DNA from: Eonycteris spelaea
Lineage: Eukaryota > Chordata > Mammalia > Chiroptera > Pteropodidae
DNA length: 64,000 nt
Assembly (NCBI GenBank): GCA_003508835.1
Contig: PUFA01000086.1
Coordinates: 806,001 to 870,000, forward strand
Reading direction: 5' to 3'
The translations under genes were made by a program, and so were the position numbers. Of this stretch, positions 1-10,920 are shown one piece after another. How positions within the stretch are numbered: position 1 is the first letter of the stretch; the number at the start of each line of letters is the position of its first letter. The notes below the pieces were generated by a model. The model made no database searches. It was not told the origin of the DNA and saw only the letters and a program-made list of their open reading frames with translations.

Positions 1-3000
1 AGAAATAATTTTATAATTGAAACGAGACTTCCAAAAACCATACTATTTAAAAGTTTTCTATTATAAAAAATATTTAATACTATTATGTCTCCATGTTCTC
101 AGTTGTACATGTCAGAGCTAAATTTTATCAAGTTGAAATTGTCCATCTATTCTTTATTGGTCATTGGCCTCCATAGAAAATACATTTTTGTCTCTCTTCT
201 GCCATGGGGCTTACTCTACTTCACTGCCCCACTAGACACGTTTATGTTATTTATTCATTATAGAGACACAAAGCCTGGCAAATACAGACGCACTTTAATG
301 AAATATAATCAACCCGTTTCTCTCAGTAGAGTAGGGCATGAGTACTGAATGTTAATTGATATTCTTAGGAAGTCTGGTCAAAGATGAGGAAAGATAGAAC
401 CATATGTTGGATATTTGGCAACATTTTGTCAAATGGCCAGCCATTATTAACAAAGGAAGTACTCATCAGGGTTCTGGAAGAAAACCATGTACTCGAATTG
501 GGTAATTTCAGAAAAGTTTACTAAGGATACTATTTAAAGCTGTGAGCAGAGAATGAAAAAAAAAAAAAACAGGAGAAGGTGCCTTGAAGCTAATAACGGT
601 GGCCTAGTTCTTATCACCCTGCAACACATGTCCTTGGTGCCTTATTTTATGTCTCCTTAGCCCATCTTTGATTTCAACCCAGGTTTGATGAACAATTTGA
701 GCACATTGCCATCCATGATTATTTTGTGCTTTGAGATTTTTTTCATGAATCTACAGGAGGCCTACATGGGTAGAAACTGCACGGAAAGAGTTATCACTCC
801 AGGAAAATAGACTTGGGTTAGGAATTATAAGTATCCAAGCTATCTGTCCTTCAGAATCCTGAGGAATGTTCTACATAGTTTCTTATGTAGAACTCCATAA
901 GACTTCCAGAGGACTTCAGCCCCAGTTGCTCGAAGTTTTAACAAGCTCAATAACTTTTTTACAGAAGTTTCCTCTTGTCTTGTCCTGATGATCTGCGGAT
1001 AACTCCTGATTAAACCACTTATATACAAGTTCTTAACTCAGATCTTGTGAGAGAAATCAAATTAAGATATCCCCTGGGCCCTAAAGGATACGAAGAGAAA
1101 CCAGCTAAAAGAACTCACAGAGAGATAACTGGGTACAAAAAAACTATTAGATAGAAGCTTTAACATTTAGTCAAAGAAGGCCTATGCCTGTGTCCACGAA
1201 AAAGACCAAAAAAGGTAATAGACACCTCAATTTCACTTTCTTCCTTCTGTCAAGACTGCTGGTGTTCTCTATTAGCTGACTCAATTAAATTCCGAAAGTC
1301 ATTTATGCAGTTTCTGTAAAGCAGACACAGAGCAAAGGGGTAAACAGAACACCTTCCACACAAAAGGGAACCTATGTTCTAGACCAGAATCATTGATATC
1401 TCATTCTAGTCCTTCACATAGCTCCGTTTTCCCTCTAGTCCTCCTAATACAGTTTAACTTAAATGATGATACTACCGAAAATGCAATTTTGAAAAATAAT
1501 TCAAGAATCCTCATACCTATGCACATTTAACATCTTTTTCCTATGTTTTATGGATAGAGTTAAATTCAATATTCTCTTGAGACTGCAGAAGAGAAGATTA
1601 TTAATATAATAACTGGAAACTTTTCTACTATAAAGAACACATTTTGTTGCTGACAACAGAATATGTGGATGTTTAAATACATATATGGAAATCATATGTA
1701 TTGTTGAATAAGCATGTTCATAGCAGACCATTCTCTATCATGGCTAAGATTAGTTGTCTAATAATATGTTTCTGGAATATTCAATAATCAACAAAAGATT
1801 ACTCAATAGCTGCAACATGTAGCTTGGCATTGGAAAAGAGTATAAAAATATAACATATAGAAATCATTAAGAGCAGAGTTATAGCAGAACAGTGTGCCTC
1901 AAAGGCTTATTTGAGGCAATGTAAGAACTCAGTGGTCTATACACCAATAGTTTGGTGATTTGATAGAAGAAGAAGAAAATGGTATAGCAACTCTCAAACT
2001 TTAATTGTACATCGGTGGTCAGCTGACACTCTTCATTTGTAATCTCTAATATAACTTTTGATGGCCAAAAAATGCCTACAAAATAAAAATAAATAAGTGT
2101 CAAAGGAAATATCTTTGTAGTAATTATGTTGGTACTCCAAAAACAGCAGTACGAGTAGAAACTGGAAAACTTGTAACTTATCTTGAAGTAACCTCGAGGC
2201 GAAAAGAAATTCATTTGGAATTAGAAAGGATAAAATCATAAGTGATCTGGTTCCAAACACACCAAGAAAAGACAGATAAGAGGTGAAGTTGACGGCACAG
2301 AGCACTTCATAGAAAAATGGAAAATTTACAGGTTTTCATTGGTCCATTAGCCATTGAAGTTTGAAGACCAGGGGTATTTTAAGATTTCTTTGGCAGTGTA
2401 TTGTAAGCTGAAAAAAATCCATGCAAAAATAGCTTATCTGTGATGAACAGTTACTGGAAACTTTTCCAAGAGTCTAAGGGCAAGTAAATAAATGTGTCTG
2501 AACGAGAATGAGATGAGGGAAAAGGAAGGTATAGCATGATTTCAAAGCAATCTTTAAAAAATTGAAACAATTATTATCTATAAAGAGTCTAAAGTTGGGA
2601 GTTAATTCCTTTTTCAAAACGCAATTAGAAATGATAATCATAATTTGTTTTTCAAGAGCACTTAAGACATTTTTTGGATAGTGATGCTAGACTTTGTGGA
2701 ATTTCCAACTTATTTTACATCAGTGATAAAATATAGACTAAATATTGAGAACACTATGGATTTATCTAGTGTGTTTTAGAAAAAAAAAAAGGATAGCATA
2801 ATTTAATAGTTTTCTTTACTCGGCAAAAATAGTTACCGATATCAGATCAAAAAAAACAAAAAAACAAAACAAAACAAACCAATATTATCAATTCCCAATA
2901 GGTAATTTTATTCTCTTAATTAAAAAAATATATATTTCAAAAATCTTCATTACTTTTAAATAGATGTTCCAAACCTTCCTTTTATATTAAGATTGTATTA

Positions 3001-3265
3001 CCTGCCACTGACACAGAATCATGACATTTTAAAGTTAAATATTACCTAAGGACCAATTTCTTCTTCTTATAGACTAATAAATTGATTTCCACTGAAGTTA
3101 AATTACATAAATAAGTTAATGCAATAAACTCTAATCCCAAAATTTCAAAGTTTTACACAGAATTTACATCTAGATATTTAACTACCAATTCAAATGAAAA
3201 CAAAAATGTAACTCATATTTTTGTTACAAATCATCTTTATCTTTTAGGAACAAATTCTCCATGGC
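1..3265. other. Anonymous AT-rich DNA, no gene seen
   Basis: No coding signal is visible. The short open frames here (62 to 111 codons) lack recognisable protein features and overlap on both strands without a consistent frame. A 14-base A run lies near 556-569, following sequence around 430-550 that loosely resembles an old LTR, too weakly to name. A CAAAA-rich stretch lies at 2849-2880. Confidence 0.6.
2849..2880. repeat. A-rich (CAAAA)n-like simple repeat
   Basis: Runs of A interrupted by C at intervals of about five to eight bases. This is low-complexity sequence, probably a decayed A-tail or slippage product, with no clear element attached upstream. Confidence 0.7.
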
Positions 3266-3269
3266 CCTG

Positions 3270-3690
3270 TTCCAGTTTGCATGACTTGTATATGAGACAC
3301 TGACTGCCCATTTCTATTTTTTATTTTCAGGTTAGTTTGCATAGCAAATAGCTCTGTGACAATAGGGAGAAATGCTTGCTTTCCATTAGAGTAATAATAA
3401 TATCTCCCTCTGGAACAAAGGACAGGCTTGCCTTCTGCCAGTTGTAAAAGATTTGGCTTTCCTTAACTCAGTGTTCCTCTCTAGTAACATAATCCACTAT
3501 GCAAGCAAGTGTCATCTGGTCCTCTTCATGATGCCCTTTGGAAACTGGGGCTTGGGAGACTGCACAAAAGTTCTGATGTTATTACTGTTGCTACAGTGAG
3601 CGTTAAACCACCCATAGTCTCTGACCTAGAAATATTACATCTGTTACCAGCATTCAGGAAACTATGGCTGGCTAACTTGTTAGCTTAAAA
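3270..3690 (+). repeat. Possible ancient LTR-like repeat remnant
   Basis: This block has more balanced base composition than its surroundings. It contains phrases such as 'tttggaaactggggcttggg' and 'ccacccatagtctctgacc' that I associate with old ERVL-type mammalian LTRs. No TG...CA ends or target duplication were found, so family and limits are uncertain. It could instead be unique sequence. The orientation is a guess from remembered consensus. Confidence 0.35.
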
Positions 3691-4900
3691 GCAGGTTACA
3701 CCTCAAACTCTATAATTCTTTGCACATCTCCTCGTTTCTCTAAATTAATCTGTTTTATACTCTTAGGATAAAAGTATCTGTAATATGTTGGAGTAGATTA
3801 ATTCCTGCTCTGATGTTCAATATAATCCTAATAATATATTAAGAACAAAAAATAACTGCAAGATAAACATCAAATGCATGAGTAGAAGTCAGAGAACCTC
3901 CTCCACTATTCTTGGACCCCTAGACAATTCAAAGTTATATAGAGGTGACAAGAAAGTGATGTGGAAATTTGTGGACGATTTCCTTAGAGAAAGTCATGCT
4001 TCTCAACCAAAGGATAGCAGGTTGTTGCCTCGTAATTCAAGTCTAGTGTAAACATGAGTTTTTGCACTTTTCTTGGGAACATTTTCAAAATTGAACCTTT
4101 CAAAAGAGAAAGCAGGACTGAATTTATTTTAATTAATATCTCCAAATAAAACTTTCTGGGTAGATAAAAGACTGCAACAATGAGAGTCTGTGTGGGATTA
4201 ATCATTAATAAACCAAAATGTGAGGGTGAAAATCCAGTAAGGAAAGAGAATGCAACACTGGCATCATGACAGTTATAGCTGTAGAAGTCCATGTGATGAG
4301 AATCTCCAAATAATTCACAAAAATGTCCCACAAAGAGAAAGAATTAATACAAACCTTTTTGAGACCCAGAGATCTTAAAGCTTTCAGCAAAGAAGAAATA
4401 TCCCCGATTCATTTTTCCCTTGTTTTCCCTTGATTCATCCCCAAAAGGGATGAAGTTTCAGTTATTTTGGATAGAAGCAGGCAAGAAAGGCAAAAATAAA
4501 GACTAAACTTTAACTTCACATCTCTGAGATAGCTTCCAATTTGGTAGTGGAGGAGGTATAAGGAGAGCTATCAAATGTTAAGTTAGATTTGATTATTTAA
4601 AGTTAGAATACAGTACTGGACATTCTTATTTTCAAATAAAATCATGTTCATGACTAAAAGGAACACAAGGAGGTTATTCTTTGATGGCTTAAAGCAAATT
4701 AATAAGTCTGCCAGTATTATTTAAGGATATCAAATGGTCATATCCTAATGAACACATTTTAAAGAATTGCTGAGAGTAAAATAAAAGTGTATTTTGATAT
4801 GTCACCAGTCTTGTTCATTGGTATGTACTACCTAATGTGGCTACATGACACCATGAAACCCACAATATCCAACTTTGGTTTGTACCTTAATCCAATCAGG
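3691..4900. other. Anonymous AT-rich DNA
   Basis: Nothing recognisable was found. The 115-codon minus-strand open frame at 3984-4331 has no domain, no repeat match I can name and no supporting context, so I treat it as chance. Confidence 0.55.
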
Positions 4901-4970
4901 CTCTTCCCACTTTTTCCTTCCTTTTTTTCCTTCCTTTCTCCTTTTATTTCTTCCTTCCTTCTCTTCTTAC
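4901..4970. repeat. Pyrimidine-rich (CCTT)n-like tract
   Basis: About 70 bases made almost only of C and T, with recurring TTCC and TTCT units. Imperfect homopyrimidine simple repeat. Confidence 0.75.
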
Positions 4971-5049
4971 TTTCATAATCTTACTCCATTCTATCTTATG
5001 TTGTAGTATTTAATTGAGCAATCTGAGTAAACTTTCAATTCTGGAACTT

Positions 5050-5240
5050 TTGTTGAACCCTTGTCATATCAAATACACCATGCAAATGGCCTAGGAGAAC
5101 AAAGATAACAAATAATCCCTGTCTTCAAACAGCTGATAAGGGGATCTGGGCATGTAAGGAAGATTAACTAAAATACACAGTATGGTAAGTGCAAAAATGA
5201 GACATAAATATTAAGTAATGAGAATGCAAAAGAGGGAAAA
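5050..5240 (+). repeat. Ancient interspersed repeat remnant, family unresolved
   Basis: The order 'accatgcaaatggcc', 'gagaacaaagataacaaa', 'aatccctgtcttcaaacagc', then 'gtatggtaagtgcaaaaatg' follows a widely dispersed old mammalian repeat ('...gtgaacaaaacagacaaaaatccctgccctcatggagc...'). I cannot assign a family name with confidence. Confidence 0.4.
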
Positions 5241-6960
5241 CTTAATTTTGACTGTAATATAGATGGTAATTTTTCAGGTGAGCTTTGAAAGCACTGGTTA
5301 GACTTCAAATAAGATTGGTATTTTAGGAGAGAAAAAGACAAGGAAGAAAAAGAGAAGCACAGATCTCAAGCCAGAGGATTTATATGCCTCTCCTATTCAC
5401 ATTTTTTTTTCATTTTATCCTTCGATTATTTCAAAAGTTTTTAAATTGACATTTTTTATATCTAATCTCATTTGTTCAGCGTAATCTGTTTTATACTACT
5501 CTACCAAATTCATCTTTCTGAACTCTTTCTGAAGTATTCTTCTCTTCCAAACCTATAAATGGTGCATCTGGAATGACAGGCATTTTATGCTATTTATAGG
5601 GACACTTGGAATACCACAAAATTGCTTCTCTCCCTATCTTTTTAACATTAATTCCTATTATTTTCCATCACAAAGTCACTGAACATGATGAATAAGTTTG
5701 AAAGGTAGAGTGAAGATAAGAGATTGAGAGAAGCAATCCACGGCAATAAAATATAGGGTGTATTCCGGAGATTTCTCTCCAATAGCATCTTTTAGAATTT
5801 GACCTATTTCCAGGTTTTAGTCAGTGGAAATTTCCTTGATTACCCCTGAAAGAAGTATTATTTCCTTTAAAAATAGTGGCAGAATATGATAAAATTAACA
5901 AAATATATATCAAATTTAACTATCATATTTTTCCAAAATAACATAAATGTTCTGTTTATTGATACATGTGTTGGGTCATGTTCAAGTTCTGAAAATGCAA
6001 TAACCTATGTAAATCTGCATAATTTTTATAAGTATATCAAACATCTGTAATGCTTTTGAAAACTACCAATTGTTACTAAAAGTACATTTTTATGTAATAA
6101 AAATATGTGCAGATATAATTATTCTTGTATTACAGTTAAGTAGTTTAAATCAAGTACATTTAGGGCATATTTTAAAATCATTAACTCAAGAAAAAAAGGA
6201 CACCTTAAGATTTTTTTTAATTGGTAAACTACTAAATTGTGAATTTTAATATTCTTCGAAGCTTAGAAAAGTTATCCACACTTTCAACAATAAAGTTTTT
6301 ATCTTAAAGTGAGAATTGATTGTGAATAATGGTTATAATTTTGATCAATTTCTAACAGACAGCTAAGTATACCATAGTAATTTTGTGAAGGAAACTGGTA
6401 TTCAAATCAAACAAAAGCATGTATAAAATTCCAATAGGAATTTAAGACCACTTTAAAATTATTCTTTATTTTATTTTAATACAAACACATTTATGTTAAA
6501 TACTACATTTTTACATGTAAAGATAAATAAATTTCATAACTACAACAAAATAAGCATGTAGCCATGAAAGATATTCTCAGAAGAAAAGATTTGTAATGTG
6601 AACATCTAAGACTAAAACAATTAGGTAAACTATTACCTACTTCCTTCCCTTTGGACACACACACAATCAAATTCTAAGATGAAAGATTCTGCTACTATTT
6701 AGATCTCATTATTTCAAATGGAAGATTTTATTTGTTTCCAGGAAATAAGGCAATTACTTAGATATTTTTACAAGAAAAAAAAAATATTATCTGGTTAGTT
6801 GCATTCATGAACATAGTCTCAAATATTCTCTGCATGTATGTGTGTATACGTGTGCATGTAGTTTTTTTCTATGATTCAGACATAAACTATAGGTCCATCT
6901 ATCCAACTCTGTATTGGATATTATTACTTATAATATATCTCACAGACACATCAAATTCAA
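5241..6960. other. Anonymous AT-rich DNA
   Basis: No element or coding signal was recognised. Sequence is A/T-dominated with short homopolymer runs. Confidence 0.55.
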
Positions 6961-6964
6961 CAGG

Positions 6965-7515
6965 TTTAGAAATGAATTCATCTACCTCTTTCTTCCTCAA
7001 TGTACTCTGTCTTAAGAAATGGCATAATCATCTATTTGGTCAACTAATCCAGAAATCTGGTAACTATACTTTCTTCCTTATATTCCTTACAAATCACATC
7101 TAATTGGCACCTAATCCTATCAGGTCTAACTTTTTAAATTCACAAATGTGATTCCCTCCTGCCATCCTCATTGCTACTGACTACTTTGTTCCAAGCTTTC
7201 ATTATTTCTATTGGAGATGGCAATGACAACCTCTTGCCTTGGCTGCCTGCCAAGAGCCACAGCTGTTCCTCTCCAATTCCTTCCCCAGGCTGTGGCAAAT
7301 CTTTTTTTTTTCTTTCTTTCTTTCTTTCTTTTTCAAAAATCAAAATGGGATTTTTAAAACACCTCTTTGACAGTAAAATCAAATAATATCATCCTTTACT
7401 TAAATCTCCAGTGTCCATGGAATAAAACTAAACTCTTTAGGAGGCATAAAAGCCTCACTCCCAAATTCTCTTGACATGCCACTTTTCACATCATACGCTG
7501 TAGTCATACTCCGAC
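6965..7515 (+). mobile_element. L2 (LINE-2) 3' fragment, sense orientation
   Basis: The segment follows the L2 3' region in order: a pyrimidine-rich 'cttccttatattccttacaa' part; 'ctcattgctactgactac'; 'ctttcattatttctattgga'; then after an inserted CTTT microsatellite 'aaatctccagtgtccatgg', 'aataaaactaaactctttag' and 'aaaagcctcactcccaaatt'. This corresponds to the familiar L2 run of cctccagtggcttcccat, aataaaatccaaactcctta. Heavily mutated, as expected for a fossil that predates the eutherian radiation. The small open frames overlapping it (6807-7103, 7140-7386) are chance. Confidence 0.75.
7301..7333. repeat. (CTTT)n microsatellite within L2
   Basis: A T run followed by five or so TTTC units. 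It interrupts the L2 fragment at the position where the consensus has a short T-rich stretch, so it probably grew by slippage. Confidence 0.9.
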
Positions 7516-7536
7516 TTTAGTAGTTCCAGAGTTCCA

Positions 7537-7540
<4 letters not shown>

Positions 7541-7569
<29 letters not shown>
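7541..7569. repeat. (TG)n microsatellite
   Basis: An uninterrupted alternation of T and G for 29 bases, directly downstream of the L2 fragment. Likely polymorphic in the population. Confidence 0.95.
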
Positions 7570-7571
<2 letters not shown>

Positions 7572-8310
7572 TTCAAGAAAGTAACATCAAAAGAGAAAGA
7601 GAGATGGAAAGATGAAGAAATAAAGAAAGATATGGACAATCACAAAAACTCAAATGTCACTGTAGTTTTATATGGCTCATGAGATTTCTGGTGACTTTTA
7701 GTTTCTTCTTTGTGGTGCCTCCTATTTACTAAATTTTCTACAAAGACTGTGCTAGTTTTACAATCTCAAAATAAATAAATATATAGAGAGAAATTATTTA
7801 TTTACTTACACAGTTCAAGGACCATTTTAAACCAATCTTATTTTTTTCATTGCGAATTTCATCTCATATATTTAGAGCCTTCCTTTAAAATTGTATGAAA
7901 AAATCAACCTTTATGACTTTTGAAATTATTATAGTCAGCTACTTGTAGAACTTTGAGTTTCTAATTTTATAATCAAACATAATTCCTCGGGGAATAAATA
8001 TTGATTATGAAAAAAATGTGTAGATTATAGTTTAGTATCATCTATGTATACATCTTTAGAAGTTAAAAGATACATATGTTATTAAATACCATATTATTAG
8101 AATTTAATAGCAGCCTATTGTGACTTATTTACACTTTTATTAAAGGGTTTCAAGAATATAACAGTTTATCCAATAAATGATTAAAATTTAAAATTCATGT
8201 TTCTGATGTTTAAAATATCCCATATAAGGGCTCTACAACATAACATAGAAAGATTCAGACAATAAAGGTACAAATCAAATATAATGGGAATTCAGGGTCA
8301 ATAAAGATTA
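7570..8310. other. Anonymous AT-rich DNA
   Basis: Nothing recognisable beyond short AT-rich runs. Confidence 0.5.
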
Positions 8311-8311
8311 C

Positions 8312-8337
8312 ATTTATTTTATTTTATTTTATTTTTT
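8312..8337. repeat. (TTTTA)n simple repeat
   Basis: Four to five TTTTA units followed by a T-rich tail with CTTT units. It may mark the A-tail of a decayed minus-strand retroelement, but no body is recognisable. Confidence 0.8.
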
Positions 8338-8425
8338 ACTTTTTTCTTTCTTTCTAGAGGACTTCAAGACAGAAATAAGAAAGTATTGGTAGAGTAGGAT
8401 TCCAGAAGATGGTAAATGAGATTAA

Positions 8426-8475
8426 GAACAGAGTCATTGTGTCTTGATTTGAACAGAGTCATTATGTCTTGATTT
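8426..8475. repeat. 25-bp tandem duplication
   Basis: Two adjacent 25-base copies, each beginning 'gaacagagtcatt' and ending 'gtcttgattt', with one mismatch (g versus a). A third partial copy is hinted at by the following 'aaatag'. It is not part of a recognised element. Confidence 0.9.
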
Positions 8476-9169
8476 AAATAGAGCATCTATTTCATTTTCC
8501 GAGATGAAGAGCATAACTAAGGATATATCAGGGCAAGAAAGAAATGCAGAGAGGCTTCTGTCATGTCATCACCAACTTAGATAGATAGAAATTCTTGACA
8601 TATGAAGAGAAGATGGGGTAGGATAGTCATTAAGGGCTTATAAAAAGTAGACAAGATATGTAAGATTCATAATGAGAAATGTGGATAGGAGACTTCAGAG
8701 ATGAATTAAGAAATGTTACATAGTAGAGTCACATGATTTCTCTCCCAGGTCATTATATATATATTCAACATACACAGATCATGGTTATGATAAAGTGATA
8801 GGACTCTATTTTAAGAAAGTATGTTTTAACTATCACTAGAGTATATATTTATCATGTTTATAACTCTTGATTAAATAAATTTAATTTGCCATTTACCATA
8901 ATACCTTTATCATCCAAGAAGCTGAGATAGGATAGTATTTTCTTCAATATTTTCATCTATATTTTCAATTTACTGATTCTTTCAACAAATAATTATTGAA
9001 TACATTTATGTTTGATGCTTCATTAAGTATTAAGGATGAAAGAGCAGGATGTCTGACACTTCACAATGATTATAAATACTGGTGACACACTCAACCTCAA
9101 AAAAACTCAATCTGTAACGGACTTTAAATCTATAAGCAAAGGCCAATATTTACAAAAATAATTGACCTC
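8476..9169. other. Anonymous DNA, moderately purine-rich
   Basis: 8500-8750 is purine-rich and vaguely repeat-like, but no family could be named. No coding signal was found. Confidence 0.45.
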
Positions 9170-9372
9170 ATTTATTAATCACTTACTCGGTGACATACTT
9201 TTGGCTCATTGTTCCCATTTATTCTTTCATTAGTCCTCAGGCTAAACTTAGGAGGTAGTACTATTATTTTCCCCATTTTATAGATGAGGAAGCCAACTGA
9301 AAGAGGTTGATTGCTCCAAAGATACAGCTAAAAATGGTAAAACTAGCTTGGACCAAAGTCTTTATGATTCCA
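9170..9372 (-). mobile_element. MIR SINE, antisense
   Basis: The MIR core is clear on the minus strand. On the plus strand it reads 'aggaggtagtactattattt', then 'ccccattttatagatgagga' and 'aactgaaagaggttgattg', matching the antisense MIR pattern of tattatccccattttacagatgaggaaactgagg. The flanks on both sides extend over most of a MIR length. MIR is an ancient tRNA-derived SINE mobilised by L2. Confidence 0.8.
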
Positions 9373-10600
9373 AAAATGGTATATTCCACTGGATAGATAC
9401 TAAAGAAAATAAAAAGTAAGGAAAGGTAAGGAGAGAGAGAAAAAAGAATGCCTCAGAAGAAAGGTAATATCTAAATTCAATTACATTTCTGAAGCTGAAA
9501 ACAAATGAACGAGCAAAATGCACTTAGATACACAAACCACCTGAAAAAGCATTTTTACTTATAGCAAAGACAAATGTTAAGCATTTGAAAGTTTAACCAC
9601 CTACTGTGACTTTATTAAAATTGCTACATTTAATTTGAAACAGAAAAACAAAAAGCATGAAACATATAGGCTAATCAAGTTCTGGGTCAGCATGCTTACT
9701 CTCCAATAGCTCTTTAAATAAAAATTCCAACTAAAATTTTTGTCCCTGTCCCTATCCCTAGAAAAAAATATCAAGAGGATAAAGATATTGGGCTTCCTTT
9801 ATGTACTTCAATTGCTACAATAGTGTCTATATATTATATATAAATTTTTTGTCCTATTCACTGAAAATTTTGCTTCAGCAAATCTAGAGTGGTGTGGAAA
9901 TCAGGTTTAATAAATAGTGCACAGTATTCTGCAGGCAAGCATATTTGAATAACTGCTCTGTATGTATACTAGACTCAAAAATAATACTTCTGTGCTGAGC
10001 TGAAGTAAATAGAGATAAAATAATAAAGGAATAACTGGAGATATGGGGAAAACTTTGTTAAAAAATATCAAGGGGAGAAATCTAATAAACTAGTAAGCAC
10101 TATAACATAACGTTCTTCAATCGTAAGTGGTAATTGCCTTTTACTCCTATTCCAATTGCCCATTCTTTTTGTGTATGTATAATTCAGATAAGTGCTGCGC
10201 CAGCATTTCCCAGCATTTCCCTTTATTTGTGCCACCTTTCTTGGGATAAAGGTGGTTAAGGTAATGTGTTTGAGGAAAGATGAGGGGACTAGCCAAAGAA
10301 CAACAACAGCTGAAACAGCTGTCACCCCTGGGGATGTCTAAAAGAATTTAGCTCTGGGATAGAAAAGATTCCTAATAATGATTAACACTAAAGAAAACCA
10401 AATTTTTGTAATGCTAGAACAGGAGAATGATAACCTAACTACATACAAGATTTCAAACAAGTGAATAAAAGTCAATATCTAAAGTAAAATTTTATTCTTT
10501 TCTGTACGATTATTCTTTTAAGATGATTGAGAGGTTGTGAGTTTAAAATATTTTGTCTTACAGAAGTTAGGCTGACAAGCTAGTTAAGATTTTATAATGT
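9373..10600. other. Anonymous AT-rich DNA
   Basis: No element or gene was recognised. The 85-codon minus-strand open frame at 10068-10325 shows no domain. Confidence 0.5.
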
Positions 10601-10920
10601 TTTGGCCACAAAGGAATTAAGTTTCCTTCCAAAAATATAAACCGAATATGTAGACAGCTGGTGCAAACTGGCAGACGGGAGCCAACATGTGTCTCTTTTT
10701 ATTTTGCAGTGCTGTACTTAATGTGAAGGGGAACCACAGAGCAGTCATTCTCACCATGTGCAGGATTGCAAATGGTACCAGAGGGCTGAGGGCTGATACA
10801 GAGAGCAGGACTTCCGAGTTCCTCAGATCGTCTGTCTGTTTCATTTTCTCTGTGAGAGATTTCTATAGTTAAACCACTGTGTTGAGGAATATCTTGAAGA
10901 ATAATCTCAGAATTCAAAAC
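10600..10920. other. Unclassified higher-complexity segment
   Basis: This stretch is richer in G and C than its neighbours and carries three overlapping short open frames on both strands (60 to 75 codons). It also contains a good 3' splice-site look-alike: a pyrimidine stretch ending 'tttttattttgcag' at about 10695-10710. No matching downstream donor or known protein was seen. It could be an unrecognised old repeat, conserved non-coding DNA or chance. Confidence 0.3.

Noticed and set aside
3984..4331. 115-codon minus-strand open frame
   Set aside because: No recognisable domain, no supporting context, and its length is unremarkable among so many short chance frames.
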